Shown here: positions 24,710 to 33,470 of the stretch, piece by piece
Layout of the letters: each line of letters opens with the position of its first letter
Position numbering within the stretch: position 1 is the stretch's first letter
The notes under the pieces: model-generated
The model's database searches: none
What the model was told of the DNA's origin: nothing
What the model saw: only the letters and a program-made list of their open reading frames with translations
Position numbers and translations under genes: made by a program
Assembly: GCA_002790095.1 (NCBI GenBank)
Contig: PFUL01000088.1
Location: 1 to 64,000 of the forward strand
Source: Elusimicrobia bacterium CG_4_9_14_3_um_filter_62_55
Lineage (GTDB): Bacteria; Elusimicrobiota; Elusimicrobia; UBA1565
Reading direction: 5' to 3'
Length of the DNA: 64,000 nt

Positions 24710-27638
24710 GAACAGATTCTATCACTTCCCCTTCCACCTGGCGCAGGAACGCTCCGGAAGCTACGCTAGGGGCGTGAGCCTTTCGATCGCCTGCCTTTTC
24801 TTTCTCTCCGGCTGGACCGGCCTGGTCTACGAGGTATTGTGGGCGAAGTACCTCGCGCTCACCCTCGGTTCCACGGCCGCCGCGCATACCTTTGTGCTGA
24901 GCGCATTTCTCGGCGGCATGGCGATCGGCTATGCGGCGATCGGACGGGCCGCCGACCGTCATCCGAATCCGCTCCGGCTTTACGCGCGTCTTGAAGTCGC
25001 GATCGCCTTTCTCGGGGCCGCGGCGCCTTTACTTCTGGGGACACGCTGGGGGCTCGCGCTGATTCCGGTTTCCGCCGCACTGATGGGCGGCACCCTCCCC
25101 GCGCTGAGCCGCCTCGGCTCCGTGCCGCATCTCTATTTCCTCAACAGTCTCGGGGCCGCCTGGGGATCCCTTTGCGCGGGGTTTGTGTTGATCCCGCGTT
25201 TGGGACTCGACGCGTCCGGCTGGATCGCCGCGCTCGTCAACGTCGGGGTCGCGGCGGCCGCATGGCGACTCGGTTCGGCGCCGCCGCCGACGCCGCGCGC
25301 GCCTTGGCCGGAGCCCGCCTTGCCCCCCAGACGGATTTTCTACGCTGCTGCGGCGGCGTCCGGCTTCGTTTCCCTCGCTCTGGAAATCGCGTGGATCCGC
25401 TTGCTCGCTCTCATGTTCGGCTCTACCGTCTATTCCTTCTCCGTCATGCTCGCCGCCTTCATCACCGGAGTCGGGGGAGGGAGCCTCCTCGTCGGAACGA
25501 AACGAATCCAGCGCCTGCCGTCCCTTCGGACCTTGATCGTCGTGCAGCTCATCGCGGCCTCCGCGCTGATGGCGACGCTGCCTTTTTATGAGCGCATCGC
25601 GTTTCTCCCGATCCTGATCGACTCCTGGGTCGGAGAACGCAAAGGGATGTTCATGGCGTTTGAAGCCGGCAAGTTCGCGCTGAGCTTTCTCCTGATGGCC
25701 GTTCCCGCCGCCTGTTTCGGGATGGTCCCCCCGCTCGCGGCGAAGGCCGCGGTCCGAGACCCGGGGGAAACCGGAACGCGCGTCGGCGCGGTCTTCGCTT
25801 GGAACGCGATCGGCAACGTCGCCGGAGCTGTCTGCGCCGGCCTGTGGCTTCTGCCTGCGTTGGGCCTGCAGGGGCTTTTCCATTTCGCGGCGGCCTCCCT
25901 CGCCGCCCTTGCCGCCGGACTGATGCTGGCCGACGCCTCCCTGAACCGCCGTAGATTATGGGCGGCCTCGGTCGCGGCTGCGGCGGCTCTCTTTCTCGTC
26001 GCGGCGCCGACCTGGCGGCCCGGACAAATTTCCTTCGGGGGATTTCGAAAAAAGCTCCCGGACGGAATCCGCTACCGCGATTACCGTGAAATCCTCTCCC
26101 GCTTCGAACTGCTCTACCACAAGGACGGGCGGGAATCCACGGTATCGGTGGTCGGATACGGAGACGACCGCATCGCGCTTAAGGTTAACGGGAAGACGGA
26201 CGCCTCCAACGCGCGGGATCTGCGCACGGAAGTGCTGGCCTCCCAGCTTCCCCTCCTGCTGCACGGCTCCGCGAAGGAACTCCTGGTCATCGGTCTCGGC
26301 AGCGGCGTAACCGTCGGAAGCGCGCTGACCCATCCGGTCAAACGGGTTTCTTTGGTCGAGATTTCCCCCGAAGTCGTCGAAGCCGAACGCTGGTTTCGAA
26401 AGGTGAACGGGAACGCCCTCGCCGATCCCAGGGTCGATACCGTCGTGGAGGACGCCCGATCCTTTCTGCTCCGCGGGGATTCCCGCTACGACGTCATCAT
26501 CTCCGAACCTTCAAATCCCTGGATGGCGGGGGTCGGCACGTTGTTTACCGCCGAGTATTACGCGCGTGCGCGTCGCCGCCTCAAACCCGGGGGGATCATG
26601 GCGCAATGGTTCCACTTTTACGAGATGAACGCGCGCACCCTGCGCCTCGTGCTGCGGACCTTTTCCTCGGAGTTCCCGCGCGCGTCATTGTGGATCACGT
26701 TCACAGGCGATATTCTGATCCTCGGCTCCGATCGGCCGCTGGAAGCGAATCCCGCATCTCTTCCCGCCCGCATGGCCCGTCCGGCGGTCGCGGCCGATCT
26801 TGCCCGAATCGACATCCGCCTCCCCGCGTCCTTGCTGGCCCTGCAAATCGGCGGTCCCGGATCGGCCCGACGCATCGCCGGACCCGGGCCGCTCAACCTC
26901 GATCGGTTTCCCCGCCTCGAGTACGCCGCGCCGCTCAGTTTCTTCCGCAGGAGAAAAACGAACCTCCTTTTCCAACGCGACGACGGAGTCTCCCCGAAAC
27001 GCAGAGTCGAAACCCTGCTGCGGCGCTATGTGGAACGGCGCGGACGTCCGCTCTCTGCCGAGGAATTCGCGGCGATCGACGAATACCACGGACATTATCG
27101 GTACCGCTGGCGCGCGGCGCTCGCCGAGGAATGGATGGGCCGCTTTCCAAAAGACCCTCGGGCCTATTTAGCCGCCGCGCGGGCGGCCGACGACTCGCTG
27201 CGGACCGCGCAAGCCCGCGCGTTCGTCGCACGCGGACTTAAACTTAGCCCCCGCGACGGAGCGTTGCTCGAGCGGGCCGCCTTCTACGCTGAAACGGCGT
27301 TCTTCCAAGACGGGAACCGGGACGCAGGCCCAGAAGCGCTCGCGCTGCTGGAACGTCTTCCCCCGAGCGTCGACGGCCGCACGCGCGCCGCGAAACTCTA
27401 CCGTGCATTGGGCGAGTTCGACCGGGCCCTCGACCGATTGCGGGACGCCGGCAGGCTCGCCGATCGCGACGCGGCGCCGGACGCCGACGAGGTCTGGATG
27501 GAGGTGGCGTCGCTCGCTCTTGAACGCGACGAAGGAGCCATGGTCGTCGACGCGCTCGATCACGCCCTGAAGGCCAATCCCGAGAACCGGGACGCGAAGG
27601 AATTGCTCGACACCCTCCTCAAACACTTCGGGAAGTAG
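24708..27638 (+). CDS. membrane protein fused to spermidine synthase-like domain and C-terminal TPRs
   Basis: About 976 aa in three parts. Residues about 25-440 form a polytopic membrane region (SGWTGLVYEVLWAKYLALTLG is the typical start of fused MFS/spermidine synthases). Residues about 470-690 are a Rossmann aminopropyl-/methyltransferase-like domain with VIGLGSGVTVGSAL, LVEISPEVVEAE and IISEPSNPWMAGVGTLFTAEYY. The rest is helical with TPR-like repeats. The ATG at 24708 is chosen because it abuts the divergent rsmD start; a GTG at 24774 is an alternative. The upstream frame is antisense to rsmD. The product is unknown: such proteins often lack polyamine activity. Confidence 0.82.
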   Translation: MNRFYHFPFHLAQERSGSYARGVSLSIACLFFLSGWTGLVYEVLWAKYLALTLGSTAAAHTFVLSAFLGGMAIGYAAIGRAADRHPNPLRLYARLEVAIAFLGAAAPLLLGTRWGLALIPVSAALMGGTLPALSRLGSVPHLYFLNSLGAAWGSLCAGFVLIPRLGLDASGWIAALVNVGVAAAAWRLGSAPPPTPRAPWPEPALPPRRIFYAAAAASGFVSLALEIAWIRLLALMFGSTVYSFSVMLAAFITGVGGGSLLVGTKRIQRLPSLRTLIVVQLIAASALMATLPFYERIAFLPILIDSWVGERKGMFMAFEAGKFALSFLLMAVPAACFGMVPPLAAKAAVRDPGETGTRVGAVFAWNAIGNVAGAVCAGLWLLPALGLQGLFHFAAASLAALAAGLMLADASLNRRRLWAASVAAAAALFLVAAPTWRPGQISFGGFRKKLPDGIRYRDYREILSRFELLYHKDGRESTVSVVGYGDDRIALKVNGKTDASNARDLRTEVLASQLPLLLHGSAKELLVIGLGSGVTVGSALTHPVKRVSLVEISPEVVEAERWFRKVNGNALADPRVDTVVEDARSFLLRGDSRYDVIISEPSNPWMAGVGTLFTAEYYARARRRLKPGGIMAQWFHFYEMNARTLRLVLRTFSSEFPRASLWITFTGDILILGSDRPLEANPASLPARMARPAVAADLARIDIRLPASLLALQIGGPGSARRIAGPGPLNLDRFPRLEYAAPLSFFRRRKTNLLFQRDDGVSPKRRVETLLRRYVERRGRPLSAEEFAAIDEYHGHYRYRWRAALAEEWMGRFPKDPRAYLAAARAADDSLRTAQARAFVARGLKLSPRDGALLERAAFYAETAFFQDGNRDAGPEALALLERLPPSVDGRTRAAKLYRALGEFDRALDRLRDAGRLADRDAAPDADEVWMEVASLALERDEGAMVVDALDHALKANPENRDAKELLDTLLKHFGK

Positions 27639-27649
27639 CGCCCGGGGCC

Positions 27650-27678
27650 TTGCCAAGGTCCGCGAATCGCTCTATTCT
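27650..27678 (+). promoter_or_regulatory. sigma-70 promoter before the receiver-MBL gene
   Basis: TTGCCA at 27650-27655, a 17-bp spacer, and TATTCT at 27673-27678, 38 nt before the ATG at 27716. Confidence 0.6.
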
Positions 27679-27715
27679 TTATAAATCAGCAACGGAATTC
27701 GGATACGCTAACGCG

Positions 27716-28966
27716 ATGCCTGAAATTATCGTAGTCGACGACGACCCTCTGGTCGGCCAGCTGTCTCACGATTTGCTGACCGACGCCGGCTACGACGTCG
27801 AATTGATCCGAGACTCGAACTTGGCTATGGACGCCATCGCCCGCGGCCGGCCGAAGTTCGTACTGCTCGACATCCTCATGCCGGGCATCGACGGGCTCAC
27901 GCTGCTCCATCAGATAAAGAACGACGAAGATCTGAAGAACACGCGCGTCGGCGTCGTTTCCGGAAAATCGTTTTCGGCCGAGATCAACCGCGCGAAGGAG
28001 TACGGCGCCGAGATGTTCGTCGAGAAGCCGTACGACGTAAAATCCTTTTCCGAACGGATTAAGGAGTTGATCGGAGAGCCCGGCGACGCGGATCGCGCGC
28101 GCGCCCAAGGGGCCGCCGAGGCCGCGATGTTGGAGGGAAGCGCCGCCGCCGTGCCCGGCGTGGAGCCGACCGTGCGCCTGCGCGCGTTCGGCGAAAACCG
28201 TCCCTCGTTTTTGCTGGAAACCGAAGGGTTGGTTCTCGTGCTCGACGCCGGAGAAGGGATGGCGGCTCTCGGCGAGGTTCTCGCCGCCGAGCAGAAAAAC
28301 GATCTCTGGCTGTTCTTGACCGGGCACGGTTCCGATCAAACGGCCGAACTCGGTTTTTTCCCCCCGTTGCGTGCCGAGGGGGTCACGCTGCGCGTCGCGG
28401 GACCGCGCGAACCGGGTCGAAGCCTCGCCGATTTACTCCGCGACAGCATCAAGTCCTCTTTCGCCGCCAATCCCGCGCCGGTCAAGGCGAAGCTTTCCCT
28501 CCACGAACTCAAGGAAGACATCTACGAATTGGCGCCCGGAGTCCGCGTGATGCCGTTTTACGCGAACCATCCGGGCACGACGCTCGGATACGTGTTCGAC
28601 GCCGCCGGCCGGCGCATCGTTTACTGCCCGAACGCGGAAATTTACGGTGAATCGGCCACCGCGCTGCAGGATTACGACGAGAAGATCGGCCGTTTCGTGC
28701 GCGGGTCGGATCTCATGATTCACGAAGCCCGCTACAGCGACGAGGACTACGAGGCCAACCGCAATCAAGGCCACTCGGCGCTGTCCCATGTCGTCGGCTT
28801 CGCCGCGGAAAACGAAATAGGACGCCTGGTGCTTTGCGGCTTCGACCCGGTTTACGACGCGGCCAAACGTCAAGCCCTCGAAACCCGCGCTCAGGAGATT
28901 TTAGAAGAACACGGCGCCGTCATCACCTGCCAGGCCGCGAAGAGCGGGCTGCTCGTAGAGCTGTAA
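27716..28966 (+). CDS. response regulator receiver fused to metallo-beta-lactamase-fold domain
   Basis: A 416-aa fusion. The receiver has acidic residues Asp8-10 (IIVVDDDP), phospho-acceptor Asp52 (FVLLDILMPG), Ser82 and Lys104 (VEKPYD). Residues about 150-416 match the RNase Z/cyclic-phosphodiesterase-like MBL fold: NHPGTTLGYVFD, IHEARYSDEDYE and QGHSALSHVV are kept. The normally invariant HxHxDH reads LTGHGSDQ here, and the terminal HHDPxH reads GFDPVYD. Several metal ligands are therefore lost and the domain may bind rather than hydrolyse its ligand. ATG 27716 begins directly at the receiver. The 3' end overlaps the convergent endonuclease IV gene by 44 nt. Confidence 0.85.
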   Translation: MPEIIVVDDDPLVGQLSHDLLTDAGYDVELIRDSNLAMDAIARGRPKFVLLDILMPGIDGLTLLHQIKNDEDLKNTRVGVVSGKSFSAEINRAKEYGAEMFVEKPYDVKSFSERIKELIGEPGDADRARAQGAAEAAMLEGSAAAVPGVEPTVRLRAFGENRPSFLLETEGLVLVLDAGEGMAALGEVLAAEQKNDLWLFLTGHGSDQTAELGFFPPLRAEGVTLRVAGPREPGRSLADLLRDSIKSSFAANPAPVKAKLSLHELKEDIYELAPGVRVMPFYANHPGTTLGYVFDAAGRRIVYCPNAEIYGESATALQDYDEKIGRFVRGSDLMIHEARYSDEDYEANRNQGHSALSHVVGFAAENEIGRLVLCGFDPVYDAAKRQALETRAQEILEEHGAVITCQAAKSGLLVEL

Positions 28967-29786
28967 CCCGCTCCCGCATCCACTCCAGGTTCCGCAGGTC
29001 GTCGCCGGGCGGCATCTCCAAAATCCCGACGGCGTGCGCAAAATCCTCGCGCCCCAAGAGCGCGTCGATTCCCTCGCGTCCCAAGCGGCCGCGGCCCCAA
29101 TGCCAGTGATGCTCCCGGTTGGAGCCGAGGACGGCCAGGCTGTCGTTGAGGTGGAAGATCGCCGTTCGGCCCGCGCCGAACGCGCCCTCGGCCTTGGAAA
29201 GCCACAACTTCATCCCCTCCCGGGAATCCAACGCCTCGCCGTGAGCCCAAGCGTGCGCCGTATCGAGGCAGAGCGACGCGTCGATGCCGGCCTCGGCCAA
29301 CCGAGCGGCGAGACCCGCAAGTTCCTCTACGGACCCCCCCATGCGGCGGCCCCCGCCCGGAACGTTCTCCACGACCAAAGCGAGCCTTTCGGGAGCGGCC
29401 CTCTGCCACGCGTCGACCACGCCGGCGGCGAAAATCTCCGTCCCTTCCTCGAGCGAGGAACCCGGGGAGTAGGCGCCCATGTGAACGATCAGAAACTCCC
29501 CCCCCAGCCTGACCGCGTACCGGATTTCCCGTTCGAGCAATTCGATCGAACGCAGATGCCGGGGACGGTCGGTCGAAGCGAGAAAGGGAAGAAAACGGAC
29601 GTGAATGACCAGCCGCTCAACGGGGCTCGCCGCGAACGCGTCGCGAAACTCGGCGAAGTCCTTCTCGGTCGGGATTTGGTGACGGCGGTACGGAAGCATC
29701 TGCATCGCCTCGCAGCCCAAGGATTCCGCCGTTTTGAGTGCGTGCAGATAACCGGGTCTGACGTCGCAGTGCAGGCCGAGCTTCAC
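28923..29786 (-). CDS. endonuclease IV family protein (AP endonuclease, sugar-isomerase-like TIM barrel)
   Basis: A 287-aa zinc enzyme of the Nfo fold that cuts DNA at abasic sites. Expected ligands are visible: VIHVRFLP, LIVHMGAYSPGS, VVENVPGGG, CLDTAHAWAHG, IFHLNDSLA, REHHWHWGRG and GILEMPPG. The segment that reads DRHEHIG in classical enzymes is REHHWHWG, so one Asp ligand is replaced. GTG 29786 overlaps the aldehyde dehydrogenase stop by 4 nt (GTGA), which settles the start. The nuclease role is inferred from the family. Confidence 0.82.
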   Translation of the reverse strand: MKLGLHCDVRPGYLHALKTAESLGCEAMQMLPYRRHQIPTEKDFAEFRDAFAASPVERLVIHVRFLPFLASTDRPRHLRSIELLEREIRYAVRLGGEFLIVHMGAYSPGSSLEEGTEIFAAGVVDAWQRAAPERLALVVENVPGGGRRMGGSVEELAGLAARLAEAGIDASLCLDTAHAWAHGEALDSREGMKLWLSKAEGAFGAGRTAIFHLNDSLAVLGSNREHHWHWGRGRLGREGIDALLGREDFAHAVGILEMPPGDDLRNLEWMRERVTALRAARSSRPGR

Positions 29787-31231
29787 GAGGCCCGCAGCAG
29801 CCAGGAAAGAATCGCGGATTTGAACCGCGCGTACGGGAACCACCAAAACTCGGGCTGATTCGCCGGAAACTCATGAACGATCACCGATTGCTGTTCGCAG
29901 AACATCCGCAATCCGTCGTCGGAGTGTCTGCGGCCGAGCCCCGACTGCTTCATCCCCCCGAACGGCAGGGCGCAGACCGCGTAATGGGTGAGCAGATCAT
30001 TGACGCCGACAAGTCCCGACTGCATGGAGACCGCCAAGGCTTCGCCGCGTCTGAGATCCCGCGTCCAGACGCTCGCCGCGAGCCCGAAGGATTCGTCGTT
30101 GAGCGCGCGCACGGTCGCATCGATATTGTCCACGGGGGAAACGGCCAAGAGAGGACCGAAGGTCTCTTCGCGCATGCAGAGCATATCGCCGGTCGCGTCA
30201 AAAACAATCGTCGGCTCCGCGACGAGACCTTCGCGGTCGAGCACCTTGCCGCCCACGACGCGCGCCCCCTTCTCCGCCGCGTCGGCCGCGTGACGCTCGA
30301 AAACCGCCAACTGTCCCGGGAAAATCAGGCGGCCCAGATCGGTCCCGTACCCGTCGTCCGCGTTTTGGCGAAGCGCTTTCAGTTCCGTTTCGAGGGCCTC
30401 GCAAAACTCCCGGTACGCGGGGCGCTCGACGAAAATCCGTTCGACCCCGACGCAGATCTGGCCGGAATTCGCGAAACGGCCCCAGACGGCCGCCTTCGAC
30501 GCGCGCTTCATCGGAGCGTCCTTGGCGACGATCATCGGGTGCTTGCCTCCGAGTTCGAGCACCGCCGGGATGAGGCGTTCGGCGGCCGCGCGCGCGATCT
30601 TGCGGCCCGTCGCGGTCGAGCCGGTGAAGAGGACCATGTCGACGCCCTCGACCACCGCTTTGCCGACCGTCCCGCCCCCCACGCAAACCTGAAGCAGCCC
30701 CTCCGGAAAGAGTCCGCACGCGTTGAAGCGGTCCTCCAAGTAGAGGACGGTCTTCGTCGTCCACTCAGAGGGTTTAATCACCACCGCGTTCCCGGAGAGC
30801 AGCGCCGGCACCGCGTCGCCGAAAGGGATCAAATACGGCATGTTCCAGGGCGTTACCAGCCCCACGAGGCCGCGGGGCGCGTAGCGAACGTACGCGCGCT
30901 TATTAAACAGCACCCACGGCCTGGGCACGGCGCGGTCTCTGAGAATACGGTGGGCCCCGCGCGTGAAAAACTTGAGAATCATCTCCGCGGCGTCGAGCTC
31001 CATCGCTTCGATCTCCGCGCGGGGCTTTCCGGTCTCTTCACGGATCACGGAAATCAGGCGTTCCCGGTCCTTGCGAAGAAACTCGTGAAACGCGCGAAGC
31101 GCGCGGACCCGTTGGGAGAGGGAGTACGCCCGCCAATGGGCTTGAGCCTCGCGGCCCCGCCCCAAACGATCGGCGATCTCCTGCGAAGAGTGGTCGCGGA
31201 CCGGGACGGAGTGGGGGACGGGATCGCGCAC
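29783..31231 (-). CDS. NAD(P)+-dependent aldehyde dehydrogenase
   Basis: A 482-aa enzyme oxidising an unidentified aldehyde. VTPWNMPYLIPFGDAVPALL, NAVVIKPSEWT, FTGSTATGRKIARAA, the catalytic Glu in VLELGGKHPM and the catalytic Cys in FANSGQICVGVERIF are all present. REETFGPLLAV and the C-terminal PFGGMKQSGLGRRH are also typical. The reading frame is open much further upstream, but that part is antisense to the dipeptidase gene. GTG 31231 begins the dehydrogenase homology. A minus-strand TATAAT lies only 6 nt before it, so the mRNA may be leaderless. Coupled to the endonuclease IV gene. Confidence 0.88.
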   Translation of the reverse strand: MRDPVPHSVPVRDHSSQEIADRLGRGREAQAHWRAYSLSQRVRALRAFHEFLRKDRERLISVIREETGKPRAEIEAMELDAAEMILKFFTRGAHRILRDRAVPRPWVLFNKRAYVRYAPRGLVGLVTPWNMPYLIPFGDAVPALLSGNAVVIKPSEWTTKTVLYLEDRFNACGLFPEGLLQVCVGGGTVGKAVVEGVDMVLFTGSTATGRKIARAAAERLIPAVLELGGKHPMIVAKDAPMKRASKAAVWGRFANSGQICVGVERIFVERPAYREFCEALETELKALRQNADDGYGTDLGRLIFPGQLAVFERHAADAAEKGARVVGGKVLDREGLVAEPTIVFDATGDMLCMREETFGPLLAVSPVDNIDATVRALNDESFGLAASVWTRDLRRGEALAVSMQSGLVGVNDLLTHYAVCALPFGGMKQSGLGRRHSDDGLRMFCEQQSVIVHEFPANQPEFWWFPYARFKSAILSWLLRAS

Positions 31232-31237
31232 CCGGGC

Positions 31238-31243
31238 ATTATA
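31238..31243 (-). promoter_or_regulatory. consensus -10 hexamer of a possibly leaderless aldehyde dehydrogenase transcript
   Basis: TATAAT on the minus strand ends six bases before the GTG start at 31231. The position 17 bp upstream has no good -35. Transcription would begin at or next to the start codon. Confidence 0.45.
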
Positions 31244-31250
31244 AATTTTC

Positions 31251-31279
31251 TTGACGCCCCGTTGAGCCGGAAGTATCCT
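31251..31279 (+). promoter_or_regulatory. sigma-70 promoter of the M20 dipeptidase gene
   Basis: TTGACG at 31251-31256, an exact 17-bp spacer, and TATCCT at 31274-31279. A GGAGG ribosome site at 31292-31296 precedes ATG 31301. Confidence 0.75.
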
Positions 31280-31300
31280 AGGGTTTCCCCTGGAGGCCTT

Positions 31301-32701
31301 ATGCTCGGAAAAGCCCTGCGCTACTGCGGCGATCACCGCGAACGGTTCGTCTCCGATTTGTCGACGCTCGTTGAAATTCCCAGCGTTAGTTTCCCGGGGT
31401 TCCCTAAAGAGGAAGTGGTCCGTTCGGCCAAGGCGGTCGCGGCGCTCCTGAGAAGGTCGGGACTGGAAAACGTCCGGCTGTTGAAACTGGGCGACGCCCA
31501 CCCGTATGTATACGCCGACTGGCTGCATGCCCCGGGGAAACCCACGGTGCTGCTTTACGCCCATCACGACGTTCAGCCCCCGGGTCGCGAAGCGCTTTGG
31601 AAAAGCCCCCCCTTCAAACCGACCCGCCGCGGCGGACGTTTGTGGGGACGCGGATCCGCGGACGATAAGGCCGGAGTGCTGATTCACTCGGCCTCGATTG
31701 AATCGTGGATCAAGACGGCCGGCGCCCTTCCCGTGAACGTGAAGATCGTCATCGAGGGCGAAGAGGAGATCGGTTCGGAACACTTGGAGACGTTTCTCAA
31801 GAAACACGCGAAGGCCCTCGATGCCGACGTCCTCGTCCTCACCGACACGGCGAACTACGACACCGGAGTCCCGAGCGTGACGACGAGTCTCCGGGGACTC
31901 GTCGCTTTCGACGTGACGGTGCGCACCGCCGACCACCCGCTGCACTCGGGCATGTGGGGAGGCCCGCTCCCCGACCCCGTTTTGGCTCTTTCCAAAATGA
32001 TCGCCTCCCTGACCGACGCCTACGGCCGGATCGCGGTCCCCGGAATTTACCGGGATGTCAAAGCGCTGACCGCTCTGGAACGGAAGAATTTTGATTCTCT
32101 GCGCTACGGCGAACGGGCCTTTCGCAAACAGACCGAGATACTTCCCGGCGTGCAGTTGGTGGGCGGAAAGTCCCAACCGGTCGTAAAGATGTGGCGGGAA
32201 CCGTCCATTTCGGTGAACGCGATCCAGGCCTCCTCGAAAAGCGATCTATCCAACATCATCAACGAAAAAGCGTGGTGCCACGTCGGAATCCGGATCGTCC
32301 CCGACATGGAGCCCAAACGCTGCTCAAAACTGCTCCAAGCGCATCTGCAGCGGGTCGCCCCATGGGGCGTCAAGGTCGAATTCGGCCCCGTCACGGCGGC
32401 CAACTGGTGGCGCACTCCCGGCGAGGGACCCGCCTTCGACGCCGCCAGACGCGCTTTAAGCCTCGGCTACAAGAAGAAGGCGGTCATGATCGGTTCCGGC
32501 GGGAGCATTCCGTTCGTCGAGCCTTTTTCCAATGTGCTCGGCGGCGCGCCCGCGGTGCTGGTCGGGGTCGAAGACCCGTACACGAATCCCCATTCCGAGA
32601 ACGAGAGCCTCCACCTCGGGGATTTCCAAAAATCCATCCGAAGCTCGGTGATCCTCTACGACGAGCTCGGGAAACTCGAGCCGTCTCGCCTAAAGGGATA
32701 G
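31301..32701 (+). CDS. M20 family dipeptidase/carboxypeptidase
   Basis: A 466-aa cytosolic di-zinc peptidase. VLLYAHHDVQPPG supplies the first metal His and catalytic Asp. GRGSADDKAG holds the bridging Asp, and VIEGEEEIGS the catalytic and metal Glu. LHSGMWGGPLPDP is the lid/dimerisation region contact, and NPHSENESLHL near the C-terminus holds the last metal His. The pattern matches the PepV/CNDP-like branch. The clear promoter and ribosome site fix ATG 31301. The 3' end overlaps the convergent TauE gene by 12 nt. Confidence 0.92.
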   Translation: MLGKALRYCGDHRERFVSDLSTLVEIPSVSFPGFPKEEVVRSAKAVAALLRRSGLENVRLLKLGDAHPYVYADWLHAPGKPTVLLYAHHDVQPPGREALWKSPPFKPTRRGGRLWGRGSADDKAGVLIHSASIESWIKTAGALPVNVKIVIEGEEEIGSEHLETFLKKHAKALDADVLVLTDTANYDTGVPSVTTSLRGLVAFDVTVRTADHPLHSGMWGGPLPDPVLALSKMIASLTDAYGRIAVPGIYRDVKALTALERKNFDSLRYGERAFRKQTEILPGVQLVGGKSQPVVKMWREPSISVNAIQASSKSDLSNIINEKAWCHVGIRIVPDMEPKRCSKLLQAHLQRVAPWGVKVEFGPVTAANWWRTPGEGPAFDAARRALSLGYKKKAVMIGSGGSIPFVEPFSNVLGGAPAVLVGVEDPYTNPHSENESLHLGDFQKSIRSSVILYDELGKLEPSRLKG

Positions 32702-33436
32702 TCCGCTTCGCAGCAACGGCTCAAGCAGAAGCGAAGCGGCGATCGCGCCCAGGACGCACTCGTAGTAGAAAACAAACGACGCTTCTTCGATGCGCGAGAG
32801 CAGGCGCTTGCCGAACGCCGTCCCGGCGACGACGCAGGCGAGAAGCACGGCGAGCAGGGGGACGTCCCCCCGATAATCGTACCCGAGAGCCAAGAAGGCC
32901 GGAAGCTTCAGAAAATGCAGCCAGGACTGGCAAACCGCCTTCGTCGCGATCACGCGTTCTTTCTCGAAATCATCCCGCAGGAAAAAGGGAGCGATAAAGG
33001 GTCCGGTCGCTCCGACCCAGATCGACAGAAACCCGGCGGCAAGGCCGAGCGGAACGTACACCGCCATCGGCAGGTTTCTCAATTTCGGCTTAAACCGGCG
33101 CCAAACGAGAAAAATGAGAATGAACGCTCCGATTCCCGGCTTAAACCAGGACAGCTTGTCTCCCGACCATAACCACGCCGCGGCGAACATGCCTAAGGCC
33201 GCGGGAGGGGCGAATCGGAAAAATACGGGCCAGTGAACCGACTTCAAATAGGCGATCGACCGTGTAAAATTCGACGCCAGCTGCACGACGCCGTGAATCG
33301 GAACCACCGACGCCGGAGGGACCAGCAACGCCATCACGGCCAACAACGCAATCCCTCCGGCCATCCCAAGAATTGCGGAGACCGTGGAGGTCGCGAAGGC
33401 CGCGAGGGAAAGAACGAGAATGGAAAGGGGGCTCAC
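32690..33436 (-). CDS. TauE/SafE-family anion exporter
   Basis: A 248-aa inner-membrane protein with about eight hydrophobic helices. The first repeat begins SAILGMAGGIALLAVMALL, and the second has LGLAAGFLSIWVGATGPFIAPFFL, the two conserved glycine-rich half-repeats of the family. Members move sulfite, sulfoacetate or other organosulfonates, but the substrate here is unknown. The start is GTG 33436. It is monocistronic and divergent from the MBL hydrolase gene, 34 nt away. Confidence 0.85.
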   Translation of the reverse strand: MSPLSILVLSLAAFATSTVSAILGMAGGIALLAVMALLVPPASVVPIHGVVQLASNFTRSIAYLKSVHWPVFFRFAPPAALGMFAAAWLWSGDKLSWFKPGIGAFILIFLVWRRFKPKLRNLPMAVYVPLGLAAGFLSIWVGATGPFIAPFFLRDDFEKERVIATKAVCQSWLHFLKLPAFLALGYDYRGDVPLLAVLLACVVAGTAFGKRLLSRIEEASFVFYYECVLGAIAASLLLEPLLRSGLSL

Positions 33437-33470
33437 CTCGAAATGCTAGCATGATCGAAACGGAGGTTTT

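Noticed and set aside
29873-31300. Long N-terminal extension of the M20 dipeptidase frame
   Set aside because: It is antisense to the aldehyde dehydrogenase, has shadow-like composition, and a promoter plus GGAGG place the real start at 31301.
31232-32176. Upstream extension of the aldehyde dehydrogenase frame
   Set aside because: Antisense to the dipeptidase gene; dehydrogenase homology begins after the GTG at 31231.
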